A stretch of 7,907 bases of DNA from CAVLCC01 sp963624975 (GTDB lineage Bacteria > Actinomycetota > Coriobacteriia > Coriobacteriales > CADBOM01): NCBI GenBank assembly GCA_963624975.1, contig CAVFRF010000054.1:1-7907 (forward strand). The letters are read 5' to 3'. The translations under genes and the position numbers were made by a program. Below, in pieces: positions 1 through 6,619 of the stretch. The notes under the pieces are model-generated. The model saw nothing but the letters and a program-made list of their open reading frames with translations, searched no databases and was not told where the DNA came from. Every line of letters starts with the position of its first letter. The first letter of the stretch is position 1.

Positions 1-14
1 TGCCTGACGTGCGG

Positions 15-710
15 CTACTGCTCGGGCGCGTCTGAGCTGGAAGCAGCATCGCCGGCGGGTGCCTCGGGCGCTGCGGGCTGAGCGGGCTGGGCCGATTGAG
101 CGGGAGCTGCCGGCTGCGCGGCAGGCTGCGCCGGTGCCGCTGGCTGCGGTGCCGCCGGCTGCGCGGGCTGAGCGCCATACGGCTGCTGCGCGGGTGCCGC
201 TCCGTACTGCGGCGCGTACGGCTGGCCCGCGGGCACGGCTCCAGGATAGGGCTGCTGGTAGCCATAGCCCGCAGCTGCGTACTGCACCGTGTTGGCTTCC
301 TTCTTCACCTTGTTGCAGTACACAGCCGAGATGATGTGCAGAACCATCGACACGATGTTGAGGCAGAAAAACGAGGTCACAGCTGCCGCGATCGCCCAGC
401 CGAAGGCCGCGCCGATGCGCATGGGATCGCCGGCCCTCCTGATGGCGATGATCGCAGCCACCACCGACACCGCGGAGAGCAAGGTCAGAATCACGAACAC
501 CCATGTCGTTGCCGTGACCGTCGAGTCTGCAACGGCAACCACCATGCCCTTGTCGACGTCCTCGATGTCCATGGCGTATATGTTGGTCGTCACATAGTTG
601 GAAACGCTGGCCATAAGGATTGCAAGCCCGACCCAGACAGCCGTGCATATTCCCGACACTATCGCGGCCGCTATGTTGAGGCCCTTGACGGTCTTCGAGC
701 TTTCACTCAT
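15..710 (-). CDS. Small multi-spanning membrane protein with Pro/Ala/Gln-rich tail, function unknown
   Basis: I do not recognise a named family for this 231-residue protein. The N-terminal part is hydrophobic: membrane segments are visible at about residues 11-33 and 68-90, and a roughly 33-residue stretch at 98-131 that is probably two short helices. Residues 36-67 form an acidic loop (DIEDVD) and lysines follow the last helix (KVKK, 134-137). By the positive-inside rule both ends are cytoplasmic. Residues 145-231 are a low-complexity tail, first Gly/Tyr/Gln/Pro, then AQPAAP-like units, ending in an acidic Ser-rich stretch. Such tails occur on actinobacterial small membrane proteins of the DUF4190 or DUF4870 kind, but I cannot assign it to one. 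The ATG at 710 has an AAGGGA ribosome site 7 bases upstream. It lies 46 bases after purB on the same strand and is probably co-transcribed. The reading frame is secure; the function is open. Confidence 0.85.
   Translation of the reverse strand: MSESSKTVKGLNIAAAIVSGICTAVWVGLAILMASVSNYVTTNIYAMDIEDVDKGMVVAVADSTVTATTWVFVILTLLSAVSVVAAIIAIRRAGDPMRIGAAFGWAIAAAVTSFFCLNIVSMVLHIISAVYCNKVKKEANTVQYAAAGYGYQQPYPGAVPAGQPYAPQYGAAPAQQPYGAQPAQPAAPQPAAPAQPAAQPAAPAQSAQPAQPAAPEAPAGDAASSSDAPEQ
66..173 (-). repeat. Degenerate AQPAAP-type coding repeat
   Basis: Residues 180-215 of the membrane protein at 15-710 are built almost only from Ala, Gln and Pro in imperfect three- to six-residue units (AQP, AAP, AQPAAP), with one Ser. 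At the DNA level this is a GC-rich run of imperfect repeats. It is likely a flexible, extended cytoplasmic tail, and the copy number may differ between strains through slippage. Confidence 0.7.
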
Positions 711-756
711 AACAGATTCCCTTCATCCGATGACGGCGTCTCGTGCCGCGCCGACA

Positions 757-2100
757 CTAGAACTCCAGCTTCTCCAGCCTCTCGAACAGCACGTCGATCC
801 TGCCCAGGAACTCCCAGGGATCGAATATCCTGTCCAGCTCCTCGGACGAAAGCGTGCACTCCGGATCGTCTTCCAGAAGCTCGCGGTAGCTCTTGCCTTC
901 GCGCGCCTCCTGGATGTCGCCCCACACCTTCATGGCGTTGCGCTGCACGATGGTGTAGGCCGCCTCGCGCGTGATGCCCGTCTGCACCAGCGCGAGCAGC
1001 ACCTTGGAGGAGAAGATGAGGCCGCGCGTGCGCCACAGGTTGTGCTTCATCTTCTCGGGGTACACGAACAGCCCGTCGAGGATGGGCTGCATCTTGTAGA
1101 ACATGTAGTCGAGCGCGGTGAAGCTGTCGGCCAGGGCCACCCTCTCGGTGCCGGAGTGGCTGATGTCGCGCTCGTACCACAGCGCAACGTTGTCGAGCGC
1201 CACCTGCGCATTGGCCTTGACGACCCTCGAGAGGCCGCACACGCGCTCCACCGTGATAGGGTTGCGCTTGTGGGGCATCGCCGACGACCCCTTCTGCCCC
1301 TTGGCGAAGGGCTCTTCGGCCTCGATCACGTCGGTCTGCTGCATGAGGCGCACCTGCGTGGCTATGCACTCCAGCTCGGCCGCCGTGGTCGCCAGCGCCG
1401 TGGCCACCTGGGCGTGGCGGTCGCGCGACACCACCTGGGTCGACAACGGGTCGGGCTGGAGACCCAGCTTCTCGCACACGTACTTCTCGACGAACGGGTC
1501 GATGCTCGAATACGAACCCACCGCACCAGAGATGGCGCCGGTGGCGATGGCCTTGCGAGCATCGAGCATGCGGGTCTCGCAGCGCTTGAGCGCCCAGGCC
1601 CAGCTGCCGAACTTCATGCCGAACGTCATGGGCTCGGCGTGAATGCCGTGGGTGCGGCCCACGCACAGCACGTCCTTGTACTCGAGCGCCTTGGAACGGC
1701 AGGTGGTGCCCAGTTTGCGGATGTCGGCCACGATGATGTCGATGGCCTGCACGATCTGGTAGCACAGCGCGGTATCGCCCAGGTCCGACGACGTCATGCC
1801 GTAGTGCACCCAGCGGCTCGGCGGCTCCCAGCCCTCCGGCAGGTCGGCGTCGATGTACTCGGCCATGCTGGTGAGAAACGAGATCACGTCGTGGTTGGTG
1901 ACCTTCTCGATCTCGTCGATGCGCTCCTTCGAGAAGTCGGCGTGTTCGGCGATCCAGGCGGCCTCTTCCTTGGTGATGCCCGACTGTCCCAGCTCGGCCT
2001 GAGCCTCGCATGCCAGCACCTCGATTTTCTTCCAAACCTCGTACTTGTTCACAAGCGAGAATATGTGCCCCATCTCGGGACGTGTGTAGCGGTCAATCAC
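757..2100 (-). CDS. purB: Adenylosuccinate lyase
   Basis: This 447-residue enzyme splits SAICAR to AICAR plus fumarate, and adenylosuccinate to AMP plus fumarate, so it acts twice in purine synthesis. It belongs to the fumarase/aspartase superfamily, which forms cytoplasmic tetramers with active sites shared between subunits. The superfamily signature GSSAMPHKRNP is at residues 271-281, with the flexible-loop serines at 272-273. Other conserved active-site stretches are HYGMTSSD (99-106) and RTHGIHAEP (from 149), with His151 and His154. Length is close to the usual bacterial short form (about 430-450). I place the start at the GTG at 2100: an AAGGGAG ribosome site (2108-2114) sits 7 bases upstream and the protein then begins VIDRYTRPEMG, typical of the family. 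An ATG 30 bases further upstream (2130) would place that ribosome site inside the gene. It follows holA by 75 bases. Confidence 0.97.
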   Translation of the reverse strand: MIDRYTRPEMGHIFSLVNKYEVWKKIEVLACEAQAELGQSGITKEEAAWIAEHADFSKERIDEIEKVTNHDVISFLTSMAEYIDADLPEGWEPPSRWVHYGMTSSDLGDTALCYQIVQAIDIIVADIRKLGTTCRSKALEYKDVLCVGRTHGIHAEPMTFGMKFGSWAWALKRCETRMLDARKAIATGAISGAVGSYSSIDPFVEKYVCEKLGLQPDPLSTQVVSRDRHAQVATALATTAAELECIATQVRLMQQTDVIEAEEPFAKGQKGSSAMPHKRNPITVERVCGLSRVVKANAQVALDNVALWYERDISHSGTERVALADSFTALDYMFYKMQPILDGLFVYPEKMKHNLWRTRGLIFSSKVLLALVQTGITREAAYTIVQRNAMKVWGDIQEAREGKSYRELLEDDPECTLSSEELDRIFDPWEFLGRIDVLFERLEKLEF

Positions 2101-2107
2101 GTTGCAT

Positions 2108-2114
2108 CTCCCTT
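2108..2114 (-). promoter_or_regulatory. Ribosome binding site deciding the purB start
   Basis: AAGGGAG on the minus strand ends 7 bases before the GTG at 2100. It favours the GTG over the upstream in-frame ATG at 2130, which has no comparable site at the right distance. Confidence 0.75.
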
Positions 2115-2167
2115 TCGCGCGTTGCCCCAATAGGGACCATCTCGTTGCTGCCTGCTGTATGTGCTGC

Positions 2168-2184
2168 CAGGCCTGTTAGGCCTG
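2168..2184. other. Perfect inverted repeat across the holA stop codon
   Basis: CAGGCCT and AGGCCTG form a perfect 7-base stem around a 3-base loop, and the structure contains the TAA stop of holA (2176-2178). No run of U follows in the direction of holA transcription, so it is not a classical intrinsic terminator. It could pause polymerase or protect a processed 3' end between holA and purB, or it could be chance. Confidence 0.4.
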
Positions 2185-3189
2185 CCTTGTCGCCCAAACT
2201 CCCGTGCACACTCCCACGATCCACATCTCGAAGCAGATCTGCGGGTCGTAGCCGGTCTTCATCATCTGCTCGCAGTCGGCCGCCTTGTCGAGGATGCCCA
2301 CCAGCTCCTCCTCCGTGAAGTTGCGGCTGAACTCCAGGTGGTTGCGGTACGCATACGGGTTGCCTCCCAGCACCTTGTGCAGCGGCGGCGAGTCCGGCCT
2401 GTTCTCCAGCGACTTGGCCACCAGCAGCTCGCGCATGCGCTTGACGCACATGGCCAGCAGCCCCAGCGGCTTGTCGCGGTCCTCCATCTGCGAGAGTACC
2501 TCGAGCGAGCGCTTCGCGTTGCGCCTCGAGAGCGGGTCGGTGAGGTCCCATGGCTTGGGTTGCTCCCTGCGGGTGACCATGGCGTCCACGTCTTGCATCG
2601 TGATGCCGTTGCGCTGCTGCCCAGCCACGTATGCGGAGAGCTTGGTAAGCTCGGAGTTGATGGCCACGGTAGACGTGCCCACCAGCTCGCGCATCCTCGT
2701 GATCGCGTTCGTCTCGATGCTCAGGCCGGCGCTCGCCACCTGCTGGCGGATGAACGTCTCCACCTCGTTGCGCTTGGTCTTCTCCTCGCAGGCCACTATG
2801 CCCTTGGGGTACTTGGCCGACATGCTCTTGTAGAGCTTGGTGGTCTTGTTGAGCTTGTCGCCTATGAGCACCAGCACCGTGGTGGCAGCGGGGCTTTCCA
2901 CGTAGCCGGCAAGCGCCGCGAGAAGCTCCTTGCCGGCTGCCTCGATGTCTTTGACCAGCACCAGGCGCTTCTCGGAGAGGAACGGCAACGTGGTGCACGC
3001 CGCCAGCACCGCGTCGGCGCCGTCCAGCCCCTGAGCCGAGAACGAGGTCTGGTTGAACTCGAGGTCGCCCAGCTCGCCCACGCGCTGCTGCATGCGCTTG
3101 ACCAGCGCCGTCCTCTTGAGGTGGTCGGTGCCCACGAAGAGGTATATGGGAAGAAGTTCCGAGCTAGCCTTTGCCAAAACGCCTGCCAT
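2176..3189 (-). CDS. holA: DNA polymerase III, delta subunit (clamp loader)
   Basis: The 337-residue product matches the HolA/delta family in length and pattern. Near the N-terminus, PIYLFVGTDHLKR (from residue 14) takes the place of the family's 'x-Y-x-L-x-G-x-E/D' opening strand and degenerate nucleotide-binding loop. A true Walker A (GxxxxGKT) is absent, as expected, because delta does not hydrolyse ATP. A helical region follows with typical delta features (NEVETFIRQQVASAGLS, then MRELVGTS and INSELTKLSAY), then a C-terminal helical collar domain (LGGNPYAYRNHLEFSRNF). Delta opens the beta sliding clamp for loading at primed sites. The ATG at 3189 is the only sensible start; its ribosome site (GGCGAGAG) is weak and close. 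It lies 78 bases after comEC, a common arrangement in Firmicutes and Actinobacteria. The product ends at the TAA inside the 2168-2184 inverted repeat. Confidence 0.93.
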   Translation of the reverse strand: MAGVLAKASSELLPIYLFVGTDHLKRTALVKRMQQRVGELGDLEFNQTSFSAQGLDGADAVLAACTTLPFLSEKRLVLVKDIEAAGKELLAALAGYVESPAATTVLVLIGDKLNKTTKLYKSMSAKYPKGIVACEEKTKRNEVETFIRQQVASAGLSIETNAITRMRELVGTSTVAINSELTKLSAYVAGQQRNGITMQDVDAMVTRREQPKPWDLTDPLSRRNAKRSLEVLSQMEDRDKPLGLLAMCVKRMRELLVAKSLENRPDSPPLHKVLGGNPYAYRNHLEFSRNFTEEELVGILDKAADCEQMMKTGYDPQICFEMWIVGVCTGVWATRQA

Positions 3190-3267
3190 CTCTCGCCGAA
3201 GATCGTCGCTCTCGATATTGCCGTTGGCATTGCCCCAAGCGGCGCGTTCGCGCAGCCCATGGACGTG

Positions 3268-5721
3268 TTAGATGTTAGCACACGACACCCTGCAACCCGA
3301 CGGCGCGAGCTGCAAGGCGACATCGCCGTCGAGGTCGGTGCGCCAGTACTCGATGCCGTGCTCTTGCAGCAGCCCCAGCGTCTTGGAGCTGGGGTGGCCG
3401 TAGCTGTTGCCGGCTCCCACGCTTATGAGCGCGATGCTGGGGTCCAGCGTGTCCAGCACCTCGTCGCTCGACGACTTCGCGCTGCCGTGGTGGCCCACCT
3501 TGAGCGCGTCGACTTGGCCGATACCCGCGTCCACCATCTCCTGCAGCTCCTCGCTCTCGGCGTCTCCCATGAGCAGCATCTTGAAGTCGCCGATGCCATC
3601 CTGATCGTGGTCGTACTCGAGCTTCATGCAAAGCGATTCGGCGTTGCCTCCTTTCTCCACGCTGTCCTGCGGCCACACCACCTCCATTCTGAGGGTGTTG
3701 GTGAGCCTTATCTCGTCTCTGTATCCAACCTCCACTATGCCGTCTGCGCCAGCCAGCTCCGCCGCGGTCTGCAGGGTGTCGGCGCCCGATCCCTCTTCGG
3801 ACTGCGCGAACTCCGTGGAGCCGGCAGCCAGCACCACCCTGTCCACGTCGACCATCGACTTGAGCGCGCCCAGCGAGCCGCAGTGGTCGTCGTCGAAGTG
3901 TGTGATCACCACCGCATCGAGGTGATACACCCCGTTGCGGCCCAGCGCGGCCCTGAGCTTCGAGTCGCTGCGGCCGGTGTCCACCAGCACCTGGCTCGAT
4001 CCGTCTCGCACCAGGATGGCATCGCCCTGCCCCACGTCCATCATCACCACCTGCGTGCCGTGTCCGCCAAGCGCCAGCACCACGAGCACGCAGCTCAACG
4101 CGGCGAGCGCGGCACTTGCCCTCGCTATATTGGCGCGCGTGGGGGCAGGCCAGCGCACCCACAGCGCAGCAGCCGCCGCCACGAACGCCGCCCATGCCAC
4201 GAGCAACGGCACATACGCCGGGATGGCTGCATACGCGAGCGACGACACGGCCTCCACGAGCCTGCAGAACGCCTCGGCCCCCGCGCACAGCACGCCAAGC
4301 AGCGCATGCCCGGCCGGTTCCCATACCGCGCAAGCCATCATCGCCACGATGCCGGCTCCCAGGAACGCCGATATCACGGGCGATGCCACGATGTTGGCCG
4401 CAGGGCCCACGACCGAGAGCATCCCGAACATCGGCACCGATATCTGCGACGTGCAGGCCTGCGCCACCAGCGTCATCCCCAGCGGCTGGGCCAGCCCACG
4501 TGCCCTCCCCCGAATCAGCGTCTCGAGCCAGCTCTCCGCCAAGGGCAGGAACACGCATATGCCGAACACGCCCATCACCGAGAGGCCGAACCCCACCGAG
4601 TACGCGTTGGCCGGGTCGAGCGAGAGCATCGCCATCACCGCCACGCAGAGCGCCGGCATCGAGCTTCGGCGTCTTCGCGCCAGCCATGCCGCGCTGCCCA
4701 GAAGCGACATCACGCACGCGCGAAACGCCGAAGGCTGCATGCCCGTGAGCACCAGGTACGACACCACCAGCACGCACAGCACCGCTATGGACGTGCGACG
4801 CGATGCCCGCGTCCGCTGCAGCAGCCATGCGGTCATCATCGCCACGACCGACAAGTGACTGCCCGATACCGCCAGCAGGTGCGAAAGCCCCGCGATCTTG
4901 AACGCCTCGTCGAGCTGCGTGCCCGAGAGCTGCGACCTGTTGCCCAGCACGATGCCCTCCAGCAGAACCTCGCCCTCGCCGGGATGTTGCCGCAGCATCT
5001 CGGCGAAATGCTGTCTGATGCTGCCGAAAGCGCCGCCGAGCGTGTCGGCCCACTTGGCCTCGTCCACGGAGCCGGTATAGAAGTTGCCGGCTATCCCGCT
5101 TTGAAACCTCCCCTCGTCCTTGGCCGCAGAGCCCAGGCGCACGAACTTGCCCGAGGTCGAGAAGCTCGTGCCCAGTGGTAGAGCCTCCTCGGCCGAGTCC
5201 CAGACGATCCGCACCGTGGCAGCCTCGCCGCTTTCGGCAACGGCCCTTCCCTCCGACCAAGCCGAAATCGAAGAGCTGCTGCAATCCGACACGACTTCCA
5301 CCTCGAAGGTTCCGCTCCGCGGCATCGCATCCATCGTCTGCGCCAGCGACCCCCAGTAGAGCACGCCGACCACAAGCCCCAAGCAGGCCGCACCCGCAAG
5401 CATCAGCGACATGGCGGACCCGATACGCCTCCACGCGAGCAGCCCCGCGACCACTGCGACGGCGCATGCGAGGCCGCCCGCAACTCCACACGGCACGCTG
5501 CCCACCAGCGGCAACGCAACGCCCTCGCCACACGCCACGCCCCGCCACGCCGCAGCTTCCGCCAGCATGAGCGACACCCACAGCGCCGCCGCCGGGAACA
5601 GCAGCGTCGGCAAGCTCGGCCGTCTGCATCCCGACTCACCCGACTCGCTACCCATGCGGTCGTCGAGCTGGTAGTGCTCTTCGAGTCCCAGCCTCACGTT
5701 CGTGCGCTTTCCGCACGACAT
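3268..5721 (-). CDS. comEC: ComEC/Rec2 DNA-uptake channel protein
   Basis: This 817-residue protein has the full three-part ComEC layout. Residues about 36-135 hold several membrane helices and lead into an extracytoplasmic OB-like region (about 137-220). The Competence domain follows, with its hallmark GLSHLLAVSGSH at 278-289 and many hydrophobic helices to about 550. A metallo-beta-lactamase-like domain fills the C-terminus: DVGQGDA from 562, THFDDDH with His608, Asp610, Asp612 and His613, MGDAES with Asp720, GHHGS with His744-745, and YGHP with His776. In known systems ComEC carries single-stranded transforming DNA across the cytoplasmic membrane, and the C-terminal domain is thought to degrade the other strand. 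All the motifs are intact, so the gene looks functional. The ATG at 5721 has GGAG 5 bases upstream; an in-frame ATG at 5655 (residue 23) is a less likely start. comEA is 59 bases upstream. Confidence 0.96.
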   Translation of the reverse strand: MSCGKRTNVRLGLEEHYQLDDRMGSESGESGCRRPSLPTLLFPAAALWVSLMLAEAAAWRGVACGEGVALPLVGSVPCGVAGGLACAVAVVAGLLAWRRIGSAMSLMLAGAACLGLVVGVLYWGSLAQTMDAMPRSGTFEVEVVSDCSSSSISAWSEGRAVAESGEAATVRIVWDSAEEALPLGTSFSTSGKFVRLGSAAKDEGRFQSGIAGNFYTGSVDEAKWADTLGGAFGSIRQHFAEMLRQHPGEGEVLLEGIVLGNRSQLSGTQLDEAFKIAGLSHLLAVSGSHLSVVAMMTAWLLQRTRASRRTSIAVLCVLVVSYLVLTGMQPSAFRACVMSLLGSAAWLARRRRSSMPALCVAVMAMLSLDPANAYSVGFGLSVMGVFGICVFLPLAESWLETLIRGRARGLAQPLGMTLVAQACTSQISVPMFGMLSVVGPAANIVASPVISAFLGAGIVAMMACAVWEPAGHALLGVLCAGAEAFCRLVEAVSSLAYAAIPAYVPLLVAWAAFVAAAAALWVRWPAPTRANIARASAALAALSCVLVVLALGGHGTQVVMMDVGQGDAILVRDGSSQVLVDTGRSDSKLRAALGRNGVYHLDAVVITHFDDDHCGSLGALKSMVDVDRVVLAAGSTEFAQSEEGSGADTLQTAAELAGADGIVEVGYRDEIRLTNTLRMEVVWPQDSVEKGGNAESLCMKLEYDHDQDGIGDFKMLLMGDAESEELQEMVDAGIGQVDALKVGHHGSAKSSSDEVLDTLDPSIALISVGAGNSYGHPSSKTLGLLQEHGIEYWRTDLDGDVALQLAPSGCRVSCANI

Positions 5722-5780
5722 TGCAACTCCATAGTCTGCGACCTTTCTCTACGCTGGGGCTGCTCTGTACGCGCTTCCCG

Positions 5781-6428
5781 CTACACGCATATCGAGGACT
5801 CTATCTTCGAATACTTGCCATCGCCTATTCCCGACACCTCCTTGATCTGGTCCACCGTCTTGAAGTTGCCGTTCTGCGTGCGATAGTCCACTATCGCCTG
5901 CGCGGTGGAAGGCCCGATGCCCGGCAGCTCCTGCAGCTCGGCAACGTTGGCGGTATTGATGTTGATGCGCCCGCCAACCGCAGCAGATGCATCGCCCGAC
6001 CCCGACCCATCGCCGGTGGAAGCCTGGTCCTGCGTGGCAATCACGATCTGCTCGCCATCCTGCACCTCGCGCGCAAGGTTGGTCGACGACGGGCTGGCAT
6101 CTTCGGCAAATCCGCCGGCAGCCGCCACCGCATCGTTCACGCGCGTGCCCGCAGGCAGGCTGTACACCCCCGGAGAGTTCACGGCGCCGGCGACGTGCAC
6201 CACCATGAGCTGCTCGGACCCGCCGCCATCGCCAGACCCGCCGTCGTTCGACTCGCCCTGTGCAGACGACGCGATCTCGAACTCCGACCCGCTGGCCGCA
6301 GGCATCCATCGCACGAGCGATGCCACCACGACCACGGCGACCACCACGGCGAGAGCCTTCACCACGTTGGGCGAGACCTTGCGCACCGATGCCCTCCGCA
6401 GCAAGTCGTCCCTCTTTCGTCCATCCAT
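5781..6428 (-). CDS. comEA: ComEA family DNA receptor (membrane anchor, SLBB, helix-hairpin-helix)
   Basis: The 215-residue product has a short basic cytoplasmic N-terminus and one membrane helix (about 22-39). A Gly/Ser/Asp-rich linker follows (43-73), then an SLBB domain (about 75-130, VHVAGAVNSPGVYSLPAG). After a second Gly/Ser linker (136-152) comes a C-terminal double helix-hairpin-helix domain (154-215) with ININTA, LPGIGP (168-173) and SGIGD (199-203). This is the standard layout of Gram-positive ComEA, which binds double-stranded DNA at the outer face of the membrane and hands it to ComEC. I choose the ATG at 6428 because a strong GGGGGAG (6437-6443) lies 8 bases upstream. The in-frame GTG at 6437 overlaps that site and the ATG at 6434 is too close to it. 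It is the first gene of the minus-strand group and faces the 11-base repeat array. No comEB (dCMP deaminase) lies between comEA and comEC. Confidence 0.94.
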   Translation of the reverse strand: MDGRKRDDLLRRASVRKVSPNVVKALAVVVAVVVVASLVRWMPAASGSEFEIASSAQGESNDGGSGDGGGSEQLMVVHVAGAVNSPGVYSLPAGTRVNDAVAAAGGFAEDASPSSTNLAREVQDGEQIVIATQDQASTGDGSGSGDASAAVGGRININTANVAELQELPGIGPSTAQAIVDYRTQNGNFKTVDQIKEVSGIGDGKYSKIESSICV

Positions 6429-6436
6429 GTGCATCA

Positions 6437-6443
6437 CTCCCCC
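6437..6443 (-). promoter_or_regulatory. Strong ribosome binding site of comEA
   Basis: GGGGGAG on the minus strand lies 8 bases before the ATG at 6428. It rules out the overlapping in-frame GTG (6437) and the ATG at 6434, giving a protein that begins MDGRKRDD. Confidence 0.75.
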
Positions 6444-6472
6444 GTCGCGGCCATCTGTTCACCACGGGTTCG

Positions 6473-6501
6473 ATGCTACCTCGCAAACCTTCCCGATTTC
6501 T
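6473..6501 (-). promoter_or_regulatory. Possible comEA promoter
   Basis: On the minus strand TAGCAT (6473-6478) could be a -10 box, about 45 bases before the comEA start. At the expected 17-base distance the -35 position (6496-6501) reads AGAAAT, a poor match, and it overlaps the first unit of the 11-base repeat array. A weak -35 covered by an operator would fit a promoter that needs an activator. This rests on pattern only. Confidence 0.25.
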
Positions 6502-6552
6502 TAACCATTTCTTACCGAATTCTTACCAAATTCCAACCGGTTTCCAAAGGTC
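6498..6552. promoter_or_regulatory. Array of five head-to-tail 11-base units, probable regulator binding region
   Basis: Units start at 6498, 6509, 6520, 6531 and 6542, exactly 11 bases apart: TTCTTAACCAT, TTCTTACCGAA, TTCTTACCAAA, TTCCAACCGGT and TTCCAAAGGTC. TTC is invariant, the next three bases are TTA or CAA, and CC follows in the first four. The stretch is AT-rich against a GC-rich background and lies between two divergent genes. One unit per helical turn in the same orientation is how OmpR/PhoB-family winged-helix response regulators bind DNA, for example the 11-base direct repeats of PhoB and of Streptomyces PhoP. The repeat spacing is read directly from the sequence; the regulator is inferred and no regulator gene is in the window. 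Confidence 0.6.
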
Positions 6553-6561
6553 GGAGTGGAC

Positions 6562-6591
6562 TTTCAGGAATGGGGAGATCACCGCTACCAT
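6562..6591 (+). promoter_or_regulatory. Possible promoter of the DUF218 gene
   Basis: TTTCAG (6562-6567) and TACCAT (6586-6591), 18 bases apart, are weak -35 and -10 candidates. Transcription would begin near 6598 and give a leader of about 20 bases before the ATG at 6620. The repeat array ends about 10 bases upstream of the -35 candidate. The match to consensus is poor. Confidence 0.25.
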
Positions 6592-6619
6592 TACTAGGGT
6601 CAACGGGAGAAGGGAAACG

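Noticed and set aside
711..756. Possible terminator hairpin between purB and the small membrane gene
   Set aside because: Only a 5-base CGGCG/CGCCG stem with a 10-base loop and no U-run; too weak to support.
598..2133. Open frame of 511 codons on the plus strand over purB
   Set aside because: It is antisense to purB, whose motifs are unmistakable. The translated product is low-complexity His/Leu/Arg-rich with no domain.
3190..3267. Short repeats (ATTGCC twice) and GCGCG/CGCGC in the comEC-holA gap
   Set aside because: Six-base copies and tiny stems are expected by chance in GC-rich DNA, and no promoter or terminator pattern goes with them.
3883..3900. ComEC has HxDxDH instead of the HxHxDH metal motif of metallo-beta-lactamases
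   Set aside because: An Asp at this position is a common variant in ComEC proteins and the remaining ligands are present, so it is not a sign of damage.
2161..5181. Open frame of 1006 codons on the plus strand, antisense to holA and comEC
   Set aside because: Its composition (Arg, His, Ala, Leu, Pro-rich) is the usual antisense shadow of GC-rich genes. It shows no recognisable domain and the opposite strand carries two clear families.
3275..5629. Open frame of 784 codons on the minus strand in another frame within comEC
   Set aside because: Out-of-frame Gly/Arg/Ala-rich translation of comEC. The 3268-5721 frame holds all the ComEC motifs.
6535..6542. AACCGGTT palindrome inside the 11-base array
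   Set aside because: It falls at the junction of units four and five and follows from the direct repeat bases; an 8-base palindrome alone is weak evidence for a separate operator.
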